Assembly (NCBI GenBank): GCA_037447605.1
Contig: CM074819.1
Coordinates: forward strand, 691,001 to 711,707
Direction of reading: 5' to 3'
DNA: 20,707 nucleotides
Source of the DNA: Zygnema circumcarinatum
Lineage: Eukaryota; Streptophyta; Zygnematophyceae; Zygnematales; Zygnemataceae
Each line of letters begins with the position of its first letter. Positions within the stretch are counted from its first letter, which is position 1. This document shows positions 1 through 7,118 of this stretch, one piece after another. The notes beneath the pieces were generated by a model. It ran no database searches, was not told the DNA's origin, and saw nothing but the letters and a program-made list of their open reading frames with translations. The position numbers and the translations under genes are program-made.

Positions 1-41
1 TCTCCCTCTCCCTCTCCCTCTCCCTCTCCCTCTCCCTCTCC
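1..41. repeat. TCTCCC hexamer array at left edge
   Basis: Nearly seven uninterrupted copies of TCTCCC start at the first base. The same unit in the opposite orientation ends the window at 20663-20707. This is simple-sequence DNA and probably the point where assembly stopped; nothing indicates a function. Confidence 0.95.
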
Positions 42-75
42 GCTTTCCCTCTCCATATTCTATTCTCTCCCTCAC

Positions 76-217
76 CTGTGTGACGAGGTGCCAGAGGCGT
101 GTAGTGGACGAGCGGCGCGCCGCAGCCTTCCAAGGTGCGTTGTCAACAAAGAGGAGGAGGCGCGCACCACCGCTCTCAACATGCAGGGAGGCCACTGACA
201 GCTGTGCCGGAGAGTCC
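76..217 (-). CDS. Internal exon of an unidentified protein-coding gene
   Basis: On the minus strand an acceptor (GTTGCAG before 217) and a strong donor (CACAG then GTGAGG after 76) bound a 142-nt exon. The frame that enters with one base left over is open throughout and encodes 47 residues with a protein-like composition, including LLLFVDNAPWK and TTRLWHLVTQ. A second frame is also open but is Arg/Ser-rich and less convincing; the third has a stop. I do not recognise the family. Downstream exons would lie beyond the left edge. An upstream exon could lie near 480-538, where a minus-strand ATG reads to a GTGAGC donor, but its phase does not fit the preferred frame. Confidence 0.5.
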
Positions 218-838
218 CTGCAACACGCTCTCCTTCAAACCCTAAAAACTGCACAAGACCTAAAAGTTTACAGAATCTAGAAGCTCAGGAAGGATTCCTA
301 AGCAATTCGAAACTCTGAGGACTTCAAAACCTTAAAAAACCTTGACAGTGACTAAAAATCCAAAAGATTTCAAAACTTTGAACACGTGGAGATTGTTCAA
401 AGCTCTGAAAATCAGAGCATGCATGCATGCACGTAAGTTGATTTTTGTGGAGCATTTTTTTTTTTCTTTTTCTGTGAGCTCACCCAATTTGAAGTGATGT
501 GAGGGGATATGTTGGTAAGCGCGCATCTTCCGCCGCATTGCTTCCGTTCAAATGGTTATGTTGCATCGTCAGCATCATGAGACATACCCAAACATATGTC
601 GCCTGATCAGTCCTGGGAACCCTAAAACCAATGTATTAACCAGCTACTCTGTGACGTATTCCGTTCCGTTGAAACCGTTGACTCACCGCCTAAGCTCGCA
701 AAAATCTGGACATTCATAACGACAAGAGAGTGAATGTAAGCAAAAACATTATTAACTTTATTATTATGAGCTTGTAACAACTTATGGTGGTATTTGCTAA
801 AAGTGCCACAGCGCAAATCGGGAGCTTATCAAACAATA
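218..838. other. AT-rich stretch without a convincing gene
   Basis: This is AT-rich DNA with scattered AACCCTAAAA pieces (near 237 and 613) and short A-rich imperfect repeats such as TTCAAAACCTT. Short open frames occur on the minus strand, but none shows family motifs. It could be intron of the gene contributing the exon at 76-217. Confidence 0.5.
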
Positions 839-870
839 AACCTACTGTTTCACTTCTGAAACAGTAGGTT
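839..870. repeat. Perfect 14-bp hairpin with 4-nt loop
   Basis: The arms at 839-852 and 857-870 are exact reverse complements around the loop CTTC; the pairing stops at the next base on each side. It lies in AT-rich DNA outside any recognised exon. It could be a small RNA hairpin, a transposon remnant or a cruciform-forming site. No target duplication is visible beside it. Confidence 0.85.
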
Positions 871-1019
871 CAGTATCGATCAAGAAAATATGACATGTAT
901 AGAAAATATATATATGAATAGTTAATATAGTAATAATGACAACTGTCCTCGGCTTGAAAATATATCATGGTGCGTTTCATCAGGAAACCCTACAAACAAC
1001 GAGGGGAAAGAGAATAGGG

Positions 1020-1290
1020 AGGGAGGAGTGGGAGGAAAGGGGCGGGCGAGGGAGGGAGAGAGAGAGAGAGAGAGAGGAAGGGGGGAGAGAAAGGAGTGAG
1101 GGAGAGTGAGGGAAGGACACAGAGAGGGAGTGACAGAAGGGCAGATAGAATGATCTGAAACAAGCGGACGCGAGAATAAACAGGAAAATATAGAGGTCAA
1201 CAGGTAGTTGAGGAACAGCGACTGAAAAAGTGAGCCAGAAAGTCAATAGATAGGTAGAGAGAGAGAGAGAGGGAGAGAGGAGAGAAAGAT

Positions 1291-1321
<31 letters not shown>

Positions 1322-1440
1322 CCTTTTCTCCCTCCCACAGGCCCTGCCTGTAGAGCCCACAAATCATTCCTCTCCCTCCCTCTCTCTCTACCTCTCCCTC
1401 TCCCTCTCTCTCTGCAGACGCAAAAGAATTCGAAACCTTG
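1020..1440. repeat. Purine-rich (GA)n/GGGA tract then CT-rich tract
   Basis: The plus strand is almost pure purine at about 1020-1135 and again at 1255-1320, then switches to CCCTCT-rich DNA at about 1327-1415. The long Ser/Leu-rich open frames across it are simple-repeat artefacts. No gene is seen here. Confidence 0.85.
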
Positions 1441-1505
1441 CAGGCCGTATGACCGGCCTCTTCAAATAAGGGATTGTCCCCTAAATTGGTTTTAAATCTC
1501 CGTAA

Positions 1506-1756
1506 GGAGAATGATACTGCACCCCCCTTGTTGCACAATCAAGGTCAAGGTCGCTGGTCAAGGTATGACTCCCCCTATGTTGGAAGTCAGTAGTGAAAGG
1601 GAAAAAACAAGGGATGGGATATCCAAAATAGGGGGTGAAATATCCAAAACAGGGGGTGGGATAACCATAATGGGCAGGCAAAATTTTCAGAAAGGGGGTG
1701 TAATAACCAAAATAGGGGGTGTAATAACCAAAATAGGGGGTGCAGTATCATTCTCC
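1506..1756. mobile_element. 251-bp non-autonomous DNA transposon (MITE), 8-bp target duplication
   Basis: The first 21 bases (1506-1526, starting GGAGAATGATACTGC) are the exact reverse complement of the last 21 (1736-1756, ending GCAGTATCATTCTCC). The octamer CTCCGTAA sits directly outside both ends, at 1498-1505 and 1757-1764, as expected of a target-site duplication. An 8-bp duplication is typical of the hAT superfamily and also of a few others such as P elements. The interior has no transposase; it carries six 21-bp tandem units and a partial end of the second element family at about 1552-1575. Perfect ends and an intact duplication suggest a fairly recent insertion. The superfamily is inference; the structure is seen directly. 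Confidence 0.85.
1615..1740. repeat. Six 21-bp tandem units inside the MITE
   Basis: Six consecutive 21-bp units begin at 1615, 1636, 1657, 1678, 1699 and 1720. Their consensus is close to TGNNATANCCAAAATAGGGGG. The last two are identical; the third and fourth are most diverged. The terminal inverted repeat itself starts with the GGGGG of the sixth unit. Because 21 is a multiple of three, both strands stay open and give seven-residue periodic peptides, which are unlikely to be real proteins. Confidence 0.9.
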
Positions 1757-1764
1757 CTCCGTAA

Positions 1765-1912
1765 ATATGTCATGTACGGAGGAGGCCGTAAATGTACGGC
1801 AAAAGCCGTACATTACGGACAAAAGCAATATCGTACGGTCACATGTACGGTATGTGTACGGCACTAATAGGAGCTCGTCTAGTTAAATGTACGGCACCAA
1901 TAGGAGCTCGCG
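1765..1912. repeat. TGTACGG/CCGTACA heptamer cluster with a 23-bp tandem pair
   Basis: The heptamer TGTACGG, its complement CCGTACA and near matches recur about eight times. A 23-bp segment at 1855-1877 is repeated with one mismatch at 1888-1910 (33-bp spacing); it contains TGTACGGCAC and ATAGGAGCTCG. The same core is found in the shared promoter region of the small membrane-protein genes (3886-3912 and 4194-4233). Confidence 0.75.
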
Positions 1913-2003
1913 ACAGGACCCGCCGGGCGGCCATGCGCCTCCGTACAGAGAGAAACAGTACGGCTTCAGGCCGGTCTCGAGAAACCACGACCGCCCGCCT
2001 AAT

Positions 2004-2283
2004 AGGGAGAGTCAGACCTTGACCAAGCGCCAAACCAATTCCGCGAGCCCGTCGGGCCAATTCCGCGTTGTACGGCAGGCCTTTTTCGCCAAAAGTGGAC
2101 GTTCGACAGGCTCGGGCCCCGAGCCTGTATCTCATTTTTGTAACCAATTTCGAAGTACGGACGGGACAGACAGGTTCGGAGGGAGCCGCGGTTTCCGATC
2201 CGAATTCTGCAATCGAAATCAATACCTTTCCGCCGGCGGAATCTTTCAATTCCGCGGGCGATGGTCAAGGTCTGACTCCCCCT
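2004..2283. mobile_element. 280-bp inverted-repeat element, probable second MITE
   Basis: The first ~22 bases (from 2004, containing GAGTCAGACCTTGACCA) are the reverse complement of the last ~22 (to 2283, containing TGGTCAAGGTCTGACTC) with one mismatch. The trinucleotide AAT lies directly outside each end (2001-2003 and 2284-2286); sliding the boundary by one base gives TAA, the type of duplication made by PIF/Harbinger elements. The interior is GC-rich, repeats AATTCCGCG three times and has no transposase. A third, solitary copy of this end lies at about 1552-1575 inside the first MITE. Class assignment is tentative. Confidence 0.65.
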
Positions 2284-2286
2284 AAT

Positions 2287-3362
2287 GTTAACACAGACTT
2301 CCTTCTACTTTCCAACCCCAAGATTTTCGTCCAATAACATCGGCCGAAACCATGGCGAAAATACTAGGGGGGGGGGAACTGTACTGTACTGTAATACCAG
2401 TCGCCTGCCTGCCCGCTCGCACCGTTTAGGCTTTCATGGTATTTACGGTTAATTCCCTTAAATGAATCTCAATCTGTCCTGTGACTAAGCTATTTACGAT
2501 GTTTAAATAAATTTTGTTTCCATCAAATCTTTCTCCCTCTTTACTCTCCATGGAAACTTCCCTCCCTAAGCCCTCAACACTCAACACTCATTTTTCAATC
2601 TAATGCATACACAACACAAAAGAGGCGGAATAGAAAAACGAAGGAGAAATCCTTCAGAAACTCCATTATATTAACAAGCTTTCTAGCTCAAGCCCCCATA
2701 AGCCTAAGCAAATCTTTCAAGACAAGTTCACTCCACCTTCACGTGAGGCAACTCTCCACACACACAGAGACCCCTCACGAAGGTCCACCTCCTTTTGCCA
2801 AAGCCATACCTCTACCTGCCTTAGCTTTGCAACACACTTCAACAAAGTTACTATCTTACACACCCACTCCTTACTATATCGTATAGGGTTGTGATGTTAC
2901 AATGTCATGTGACACTTGGCAGGACCATGCATGCAACAACCTTATTCAAACAACCTTACCTAACTACTTTGTCTTGCCATGCACAGCAAGTTTAGCCTAG
3001 CAACGTGCCAACGCCACCGACCTAACCCAAGTGACCATGCACTACACCGCCGGGCTGTACTTCCCACCATCCCACACAAAGACTAACTCCCCTACTCCTC
3101 AAAATAGGCTTCATCGACTTCTTCTTCCTTTGTCTTGATTTGCAGCCGCAACATTCCAAGACTCCGCACTTCAGAGAAGATTCCTCAACGCGATATTGAA
3201 TTTCGGGCTCTCGAACCCAATATCCATATTGTCTGTTCGGTCGGTCTTCCCTCCGTGCGCACACCTCCTGAGTCATACGATGAAGCAAGTCTGCCCCCAT
3301 AGATCTCGCGCCTAGAAGCACACCCCTATAAACTAAGAGCCAACACAAAATGCTAATCTAAA
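2287..3362. other. Stretch without a recognised gene
   Basis: It contains a G9 run near 2368, a GTACTGTACTGTA repeat near 2385 and otherwise unremarkable AT-rich DNA. A 108-residue minus-strand frame at 3022-3348 has a mixed, protein-like composition but no motif I recognise. It lies just downstream of the minus-strand small membrane-protein gene, so part of this stretch may be its 3' untranslated region. Confidence 0.45.
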
Positions 3363-3635
3363 CTAATTATATACACTAACAATGAGGAGGAGGGCGCCGC
3401 TAAACATGAAGAGGCGGCCGATCACTTTGGGCCTCGACTCGTAGCCTTCCGCATGCGCACACGCCGTGTAGCCGACGCCCACTCCGACTATGAGCCCGCC
3501 GAGGAGGATCGCTGCGATTGCCGAGTTATTGGATAAGGATGGGGAGGGAGAAAGGGAGGGGGAGGGTGAGGAGGAGGAGGAGGAGGAGGAGGCGGGGGGG
3601 TGCGAGGTGGAGGAGGAGAGGGTCGGAATTTTCAT
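3363..3635 (-). CDS. Small two-pass membrane protein, minus-strand paralogue
   Basis: The frame encodes 90 residues from an ATG at 3635 to a TAG at 3363. Residues 1-35 are Ser/Pro-rich with a polyserine run. Two hydrophobic segments follow: about residues 38-60 (AIAAILLGGLIVGVGVGY) and 70-88 (VIGRLFMFSGALLLIVSVY), joined by a short polar loop (HAEGYESRPK) after the signature GVGYTACA. The family is unknown to me. The same signature and the same spacing to the second segment occur in the divergent plus-strand gene at 4450, which supports both as real and duplicated. The start is supported because upstream boxes lie at similar distances from both ATGs. It may be an organellar or endomembrane subunit, but the sequence does not show which. 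Confidence 0.7.
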   Translation of the reverse strand: MKIPTLSSSTSHPPASSSSSSSSPSPSLSPSPSLSNNSAIAAILLGGLIVGVGVGYTACAHAEGYESRPKVIGRLFMFSGALLLIVSVYN

Positions 3636-4449
3636 GACGGAGGAGTTGAAGGGGAGAGCGAAATCTGGGTGTTAATGGAGAGGCGTTAGAAGGTGGGGAA
3701 GCTGAAGGGGGCGTAGCAGCAGTTGAGAGCAATGAGAAATTCTCTCAGTTTATGACCATGCAACGACATGCATGCCGCCGGCAATACCACCGCGGCGCGG
3801 CGCGGTCCGCAGCCGACCGGGCCTTTCACGGCTCGAAGAGGCCGTTCGCGGTTCGGCGCCGCCGGGAGGGCTCGCCCCGAGAGATCTGTACGGACATAAA
3901 ATTTCCGTACAGTGTACAGTACTGTATGAGCGGAACCATAGGCTGTGATCCTAGCAAATTCTGTAAGGATCGGGATCCATTGGCTGTACTTTTTTTTATT
4001 GTTGCAACCAATCAATGGCTGGCACGTAATGATCCGCACTTGTGGTTCAAGGTACTTACTGCTCTAGTGTGATGCTGCTAATAATGGGCAATACGGTAGC
4101 CGCACAGCGTCATGGGCATGCCCAATCACGTGGCGCCACGTCAAATAAAGCTGTGTCATTTCGAGAGGATAGGACCACATTGCATCGACATAACCGTACA
4201 GTACGTTCGCCAGCTTCAGCCTTGTCCGTACAGTACCCGCCCCATGAAGGGTTCAAAGGCCCGTTTGGTTGTAAAGTTACTGCGCGCCAAAACTGCATGG
4301 ACCGCCGAAACGAGAAATTCGCCGCCGAACTCCATTCGTTTGCATGAGCCCTTCACCTTCCCCACCTTCCAGCGCTGCTCCTTCTACACTTTAATCCCAG
4401 CTTCTCGAGCTCTCTCCCTTGACCAGGCCTCCCTCCCTCCTCACCAGCC
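3636..4449. promoter_or_regulatory. Bidirectional promoter region built as an inverted duplication
   Basis: The two divergent small membrane-protein genes are separated by 814 bp. Three sets of boxes occur as inverted pairs in matching order. A CCCTTCA/CTTCCCCACCTTC box lies at 3690-3711 and 4349-4370. An AAAGGCCCG-like box lies at 3812-3832 and 4248-4270. Paired CCGTACAG boxes lie at 3886-3893 and 3905-3912, and at 4194-4201 and 4226-4233. Distances to the ATGs are about 55 and 80 bp for the first box and about 177 and 180 bp for the second. Such conservation within otherwise diverged DNA suggests promoter elements; the proteins that would bind are unknown. Confidence 0.6.
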
Positions 4450-4755
4450 ATGGCCTCCGCCTCCTCCTTCAATGATGCTTTCTCGACAACAGGAGTCGTC
4501 ATCTGTTTTTTTATGGTGGCTGTGGGTGTGGGGTACACGGCGTGTGCGAATATGGAGAGCTGTGGGATGAAAGCGAGAATTCTCGGCGAAAGCATTTCTG
4601 TTTTTTGTATTTTTTTTTTTTTTTTTTTGCGGCGCGCGTCTCCTTTTTGCATCTGGCAACATTATAAGGCAGACAGCGGCGAATCGGAGGGGCGGGTGAC
4701 ATGTGACGGTTTTTGCTTCGGGTGCTGTTGTAAGTTCATTTTCCGCGAACAGTAG
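4450..4755 (+). CDS. Small membrane protein, plus-strand paralogue, probably frame-disrupted
   Basis: The ATG sits in the context CCAGCCATGG. Residues 1-50 resemble the minus-strand gene: a first hydrophobic segment leading into VGVGYTACA, a polar loop, then ILGESISVFCIF where the paralogue has VIGRLFMFSGAL. A T19 run at 4610-4628 follows, and the open frame then reads FFFFFLRR and about 40 Cys-rich residues with no counterpart. After the T run the DNA again resembles the paralogue (GCGGCGCGCGTCTCC versus AGCGGCGCCCTCCTCC), but in a different frame. Either the copy is decaying, the T run lies in an intron, or the homopolymer length is a sequencing error. Confidence 0.5.
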   Translation: MASASSFNDAFSTTGVVICFFMVAVGVGYTACANMESCGMKARILGESISVFCIFFFFFLRRASPFCIWQHYKADSGESEGRVTCDGFCFGCCCKFIFREQ

Positions 4756-5544
4756 TGAATATATTTGATTGAACTTCTTCTTGTGGTCTTGTTGTCTTTG
4801 TTTGTCTTGTCTTGTTTTGTTCTTGTTTTCAGTCGTAATATTCACATATTCTAGTTTAATAGAAACTGCGTTAGCTGTTGCATTGTTGCTTGGAGAGTAC
4901 CGTGCTCTTCTGCTTTTACAGATTGCTACACCGTCTCGTTGAATTGGGGGGGAGGGGGAAGGGGAGAGGAGACGAACAGCAACACTCAGGTAAATACTGC
5001 ATCGAACACATCCTCTTTGTGCGATGGATTCTATTAGGAGGAAGGGAGGACAAGAAAAAGTCTATATATCGTACATCAACATGGTTCCTTGAACATGGTT
5101 CCTTGGTTCCTAGGACAAGGAAGAAACTCCCAATCATGCTTTCGCTCGTTTCTGTGTAAGAATGAGGGAAGAGAGAGGGAGAGGAGGAGAGAGGAGACAA
5201 ATGAGGTTGACGGTGGGGGGAGGAGGTGGGGGTCTCCTTCAAAATGAGAATTCTGAGAGGGGGAGATAGAGGCAGGTAGGGAAAGGGGCTCTTCAAAGGA
5301 CAGCGACAAAGTGAGGGCGGTGAGAGGAGCAAACAAGAAACAGAGTCTTTTATGATTTTTAGTTCTGCGTGGAATATGGGCGGTCTATGCATTTTACGGT
5401 TTCCATGGACTCCAGGGGTGTGCAAGAGTGGAGAGAGAAGACTCTACCAGAGGAGAAACGAGTGAAGGAGAGAGAAAGGCCGAGAGAGAGAGAGAGAGAG
5501 AGGGGGAGAGCATAAGGAAAAAGAGAGAGAGAGAGCTCTCTTCT
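4756..5544. other. Intergenic stretch with TTGTCTTG repeats and purine-rich tracts
   Basis: Short TTGTC/TTGTTTT repeats occupy about 4775-4830, and purine-rich tracts with GA runs occupy about 5160-5310 and 5410-5540. A duplicated GGTTCCTTG lies near 5090-5108. No exon with family motifs was found. The left part is probably the 3' flank of the plus-strand membrane-protein gene, and the right part the 3' flank of the transporter exon ending at 5545. Confidence 0.5.
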
Positions 5545-5768
5545 CTAGTAGAGAGAGTGGTAGTGCCATCTTGTCAAGATGACGGAGATAACAAAAACGA
5601 CGAGGACCGGAAGCATGGTCATGTTCAGTATGACAGTGGTCCCCAGGTTCCCTGTGAGAGTGATCAGGCTGTGTCCCAAACCACGCGCGAAGGTTCCGGC
5701 TTCAGTGCAGAGGAGGCCGCGGGCGAGAGCTGGCGGCACCACTCTCGAGAGGAGGGCTACGTTCACAC
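5545..5768 (-). CDS. Terminal exon of a PHT5-like (SPX-MFS) vacuolar phosphate transporter
   Basis: From an acceptor (GCTGCCGCAG) at 5769 the exon reads 73 residues to a TAG at 5545. It matches the C-terminus of plant SPX-MFS proteins, which move phosphate into the vacuole. Visible hallmarks are VNVALLSRVV, LLCTEAGTFARG and, after a hydrophobic last segment (LPVLVVFVISVIL), the terminal HYHSLY, which corresponds to the YNSLY ending common in the family. Compared with the family pattern, about five residues are missing between ALARG and LLCTEAGT. The exon enters in phase 1 and needs a preceding G, fitting the family's Gly-Val-Asn. The family call rests on motif memory; no alignment was run. 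Confidence 0.75.
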
Positions 5769-6180
5769 CTGCGGCAGCACAGTGTCACGGCACAACTCAA
5801 AGTCATGGTGGTAACTCAAAGTTGCTCCTGACAACTATGTGCAGCATTAATTTGAATTTGTAGATTTTAGGGTTTGTAGGGAAGTTAAGGGTTGTGTGAA
5901 CTTCAATAAGGATTTTAGGGTTTGTACGAATCTTAAGTGAAGGTGATTTCCACATATTTCAAATACTAAACTTATAATCTATGCAAATCACAGAACCTTT
6001 CAAAAAACCCAAGGGACGTTGAAGTCCATGTCCATCCTTCAGTTCATTCTCTGATATTCATAGAAACCCTAAAATCTGGAGAAGCCTGAAGTCCACATAA
6101 ACTAATGGAATTCCGAAACTTCATAGAAATCTGAAAGTCCTTACAAACACTCTGTTGAAACTTTTCAAGTTCATACAAAC
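5769..6180 (-). other. AT-rich intron-like gap where transporter exons are missing
   Basis: It lies between the two PHT5-like exons. Family members have roughly 90 residues here, covering several membrane helices. I read the minus strand in three frames and found no such segment, only AT-rich DNA with TTTTAGGGTTTG and AAACCCTAAAA pieces. Confidence 0.6.
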
Positions 6181-6328
6181 CCGAAACAAGCACTTCTTGA
6201 GAAAATTTGATCATGAAGTGAGTGAAGAGGAGGACCTGAACGGGCGCAGTCAGTTCTCGGCCAAGTTCAGACAAACTTTCGACCGGTCGGATGCGATCGT
6301 CATCATCGTCGTCATGTTCGGACTCATT
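6181..6328 (-). CDS. Exon of a PHT5-like (SPX-MFS) transporter, linker and start of a helix
   Basis: After an acceptor (TTTGCTGACAG) at 6329 the exon encodes 49 residues: an acidic linker with six consecutive Asp, then ELTAPVQVLLFTHFMIKFSQEVLVS. Plant SPX-MFS proteins have the equivalent acidic linker followed by a segment like [24 protein letters not shown]. The likely donor is GTTTGT after 6181, leaving phase 1. That matches the phase-1 start of the terminal exon, so the two could be spliced in frame and skip the missing middle. The SPX domain and earlier helices were not found upstream in this window. Confidence 0.65.
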
Positions 6329-7001
6329 CTGTCAGCAAAAAAGAGCACCATACGTTCAGATATTTACAGGTTTTAGGGCACTAACTGGTTTCGAGTTGAA
6401 GTACATTAGGCCATGTAAACATTAATACCAATAAGGTATAGGTTCATTCGAACCTGTTCCCCAATTAAGATCGCTAAAACTTCCAGAACTATGACCTATA
6501 TATATTTTTTATATCCAGGTTTCAGACACTTTATACTTCGCATGTAAGTGAAAAGCTGTCGTTTCAAGTTAAGAGAAGTGGTCCTACCATAACAGTAAAG
6601 GCTGCTCCAACTCTTGCTGCATGGAAACACCATCTTCCATCTGACATCATACGACTGACCTGAGCTAGCAGCAGAGGGAAAGGTTTGAACCAATACACAA
6701 ATAGCAACGACTAAATGAATACAAAGTCATAGATTAAATCTTAGGCTCTCCTTCTTGGTTATTGAAATTCAATGACCCCTTTCTCTCTCTCTCTACTCTC
6801 TCGTTCTTTCTCCCCCTCCCTCGCCGCTCCCGCGGAGTAAAAGGACCATACGTAAAGGGAGGATGGAAATCGGGGGAAGGGAAATACTAGGACGTTTGAT
6901 AGTTATGGAGGTCCGAAATTTCTGCTGAGTCGGGTGGACCTAAGTTTGGTGAAAGATATGAGGGGTCGGATTGTTTAAATTTTCTATTTCGGGCGGCCGG
7001 C
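6329..7001. other. Stretch without a firm gene
   Basis: It is AT-rich with a CT tract at about 6780-6830. A minus-strand segment near 6590-6640 can be read as RVGAAFTVMVGPLL, vaguely like the GPALAG region of MFS transporters. It lacks clear splice sites, so I do not annotate it. Confidence 0.4.
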
Positions 7002-7004
7002 AAG

Positions 7005-7118
7005 CTGGAGAGCCTGAAAGTCGAGGAACTGAAGGACTTGTTGCGGAGCAAAGGAGCCACCATGAAGGGGAAGAAGCAGGATCATATTGCCCGAGTTCTA
7101 AAAGAACTTGGAAAGTAG
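7005..7118 (+). CDS. Terminal exon encoding a C-terminal SAP domain
   Basis: The plus-strand frame reads LESLKVEELKDLLRSKG, then ATMKGKKQDHIARVLKELGK and a TAG at 7116-7118. This is a good match to the ~35-residue SAP motif: two amphipathic helices with the pattern Lx2Lx3ELKx2Lx3G then GxKx2x2Ix2hLxxL. SAP domains bind DNA, notably AT-rich DNA. A likely acceptor is CGGCAAG ending at 7004, after the T-rich stretch 6971-6990; the frame stays open back to 6903, so the exon could be longer. A SAP domain at the very C-terminus occurs in Ku70 among others, but I found no Ku core exons here. Other SAP proteins are equally possible. Confidence 0.6.
   Translation: MESLKVEELKDLLRSKGATMKGKKQDHIARVLKELGK

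Noticed and set aside
1511-1867. 118-residue plus frame with seven-residue repeats (GVITKIG)
   Set aside because: It lies inside the MITE and follows from a 21-bp tandem repeat; the other strand is open for the same reason.
1839-2337. Several overlapping open frames of 76-136 residues on both strands
   Set aside because: Open frames overlap on both strands in GC-rich DNA of the second inverted-repeat element; no transposase or other motif is present.
3022-3348. 108-residue minus-strand frame downstream of the small membrane gene
   Set aside because: Composition is plausible, but there is no recognisable motif, no start context and no paralogous copy; left unannotated as a gene.
6590-6640. 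Possible MFS exon reading RVGAAFTVMVGPLL
   Set aside because: The similarity is short and generic, and no acceptable donor keeps it in frame.
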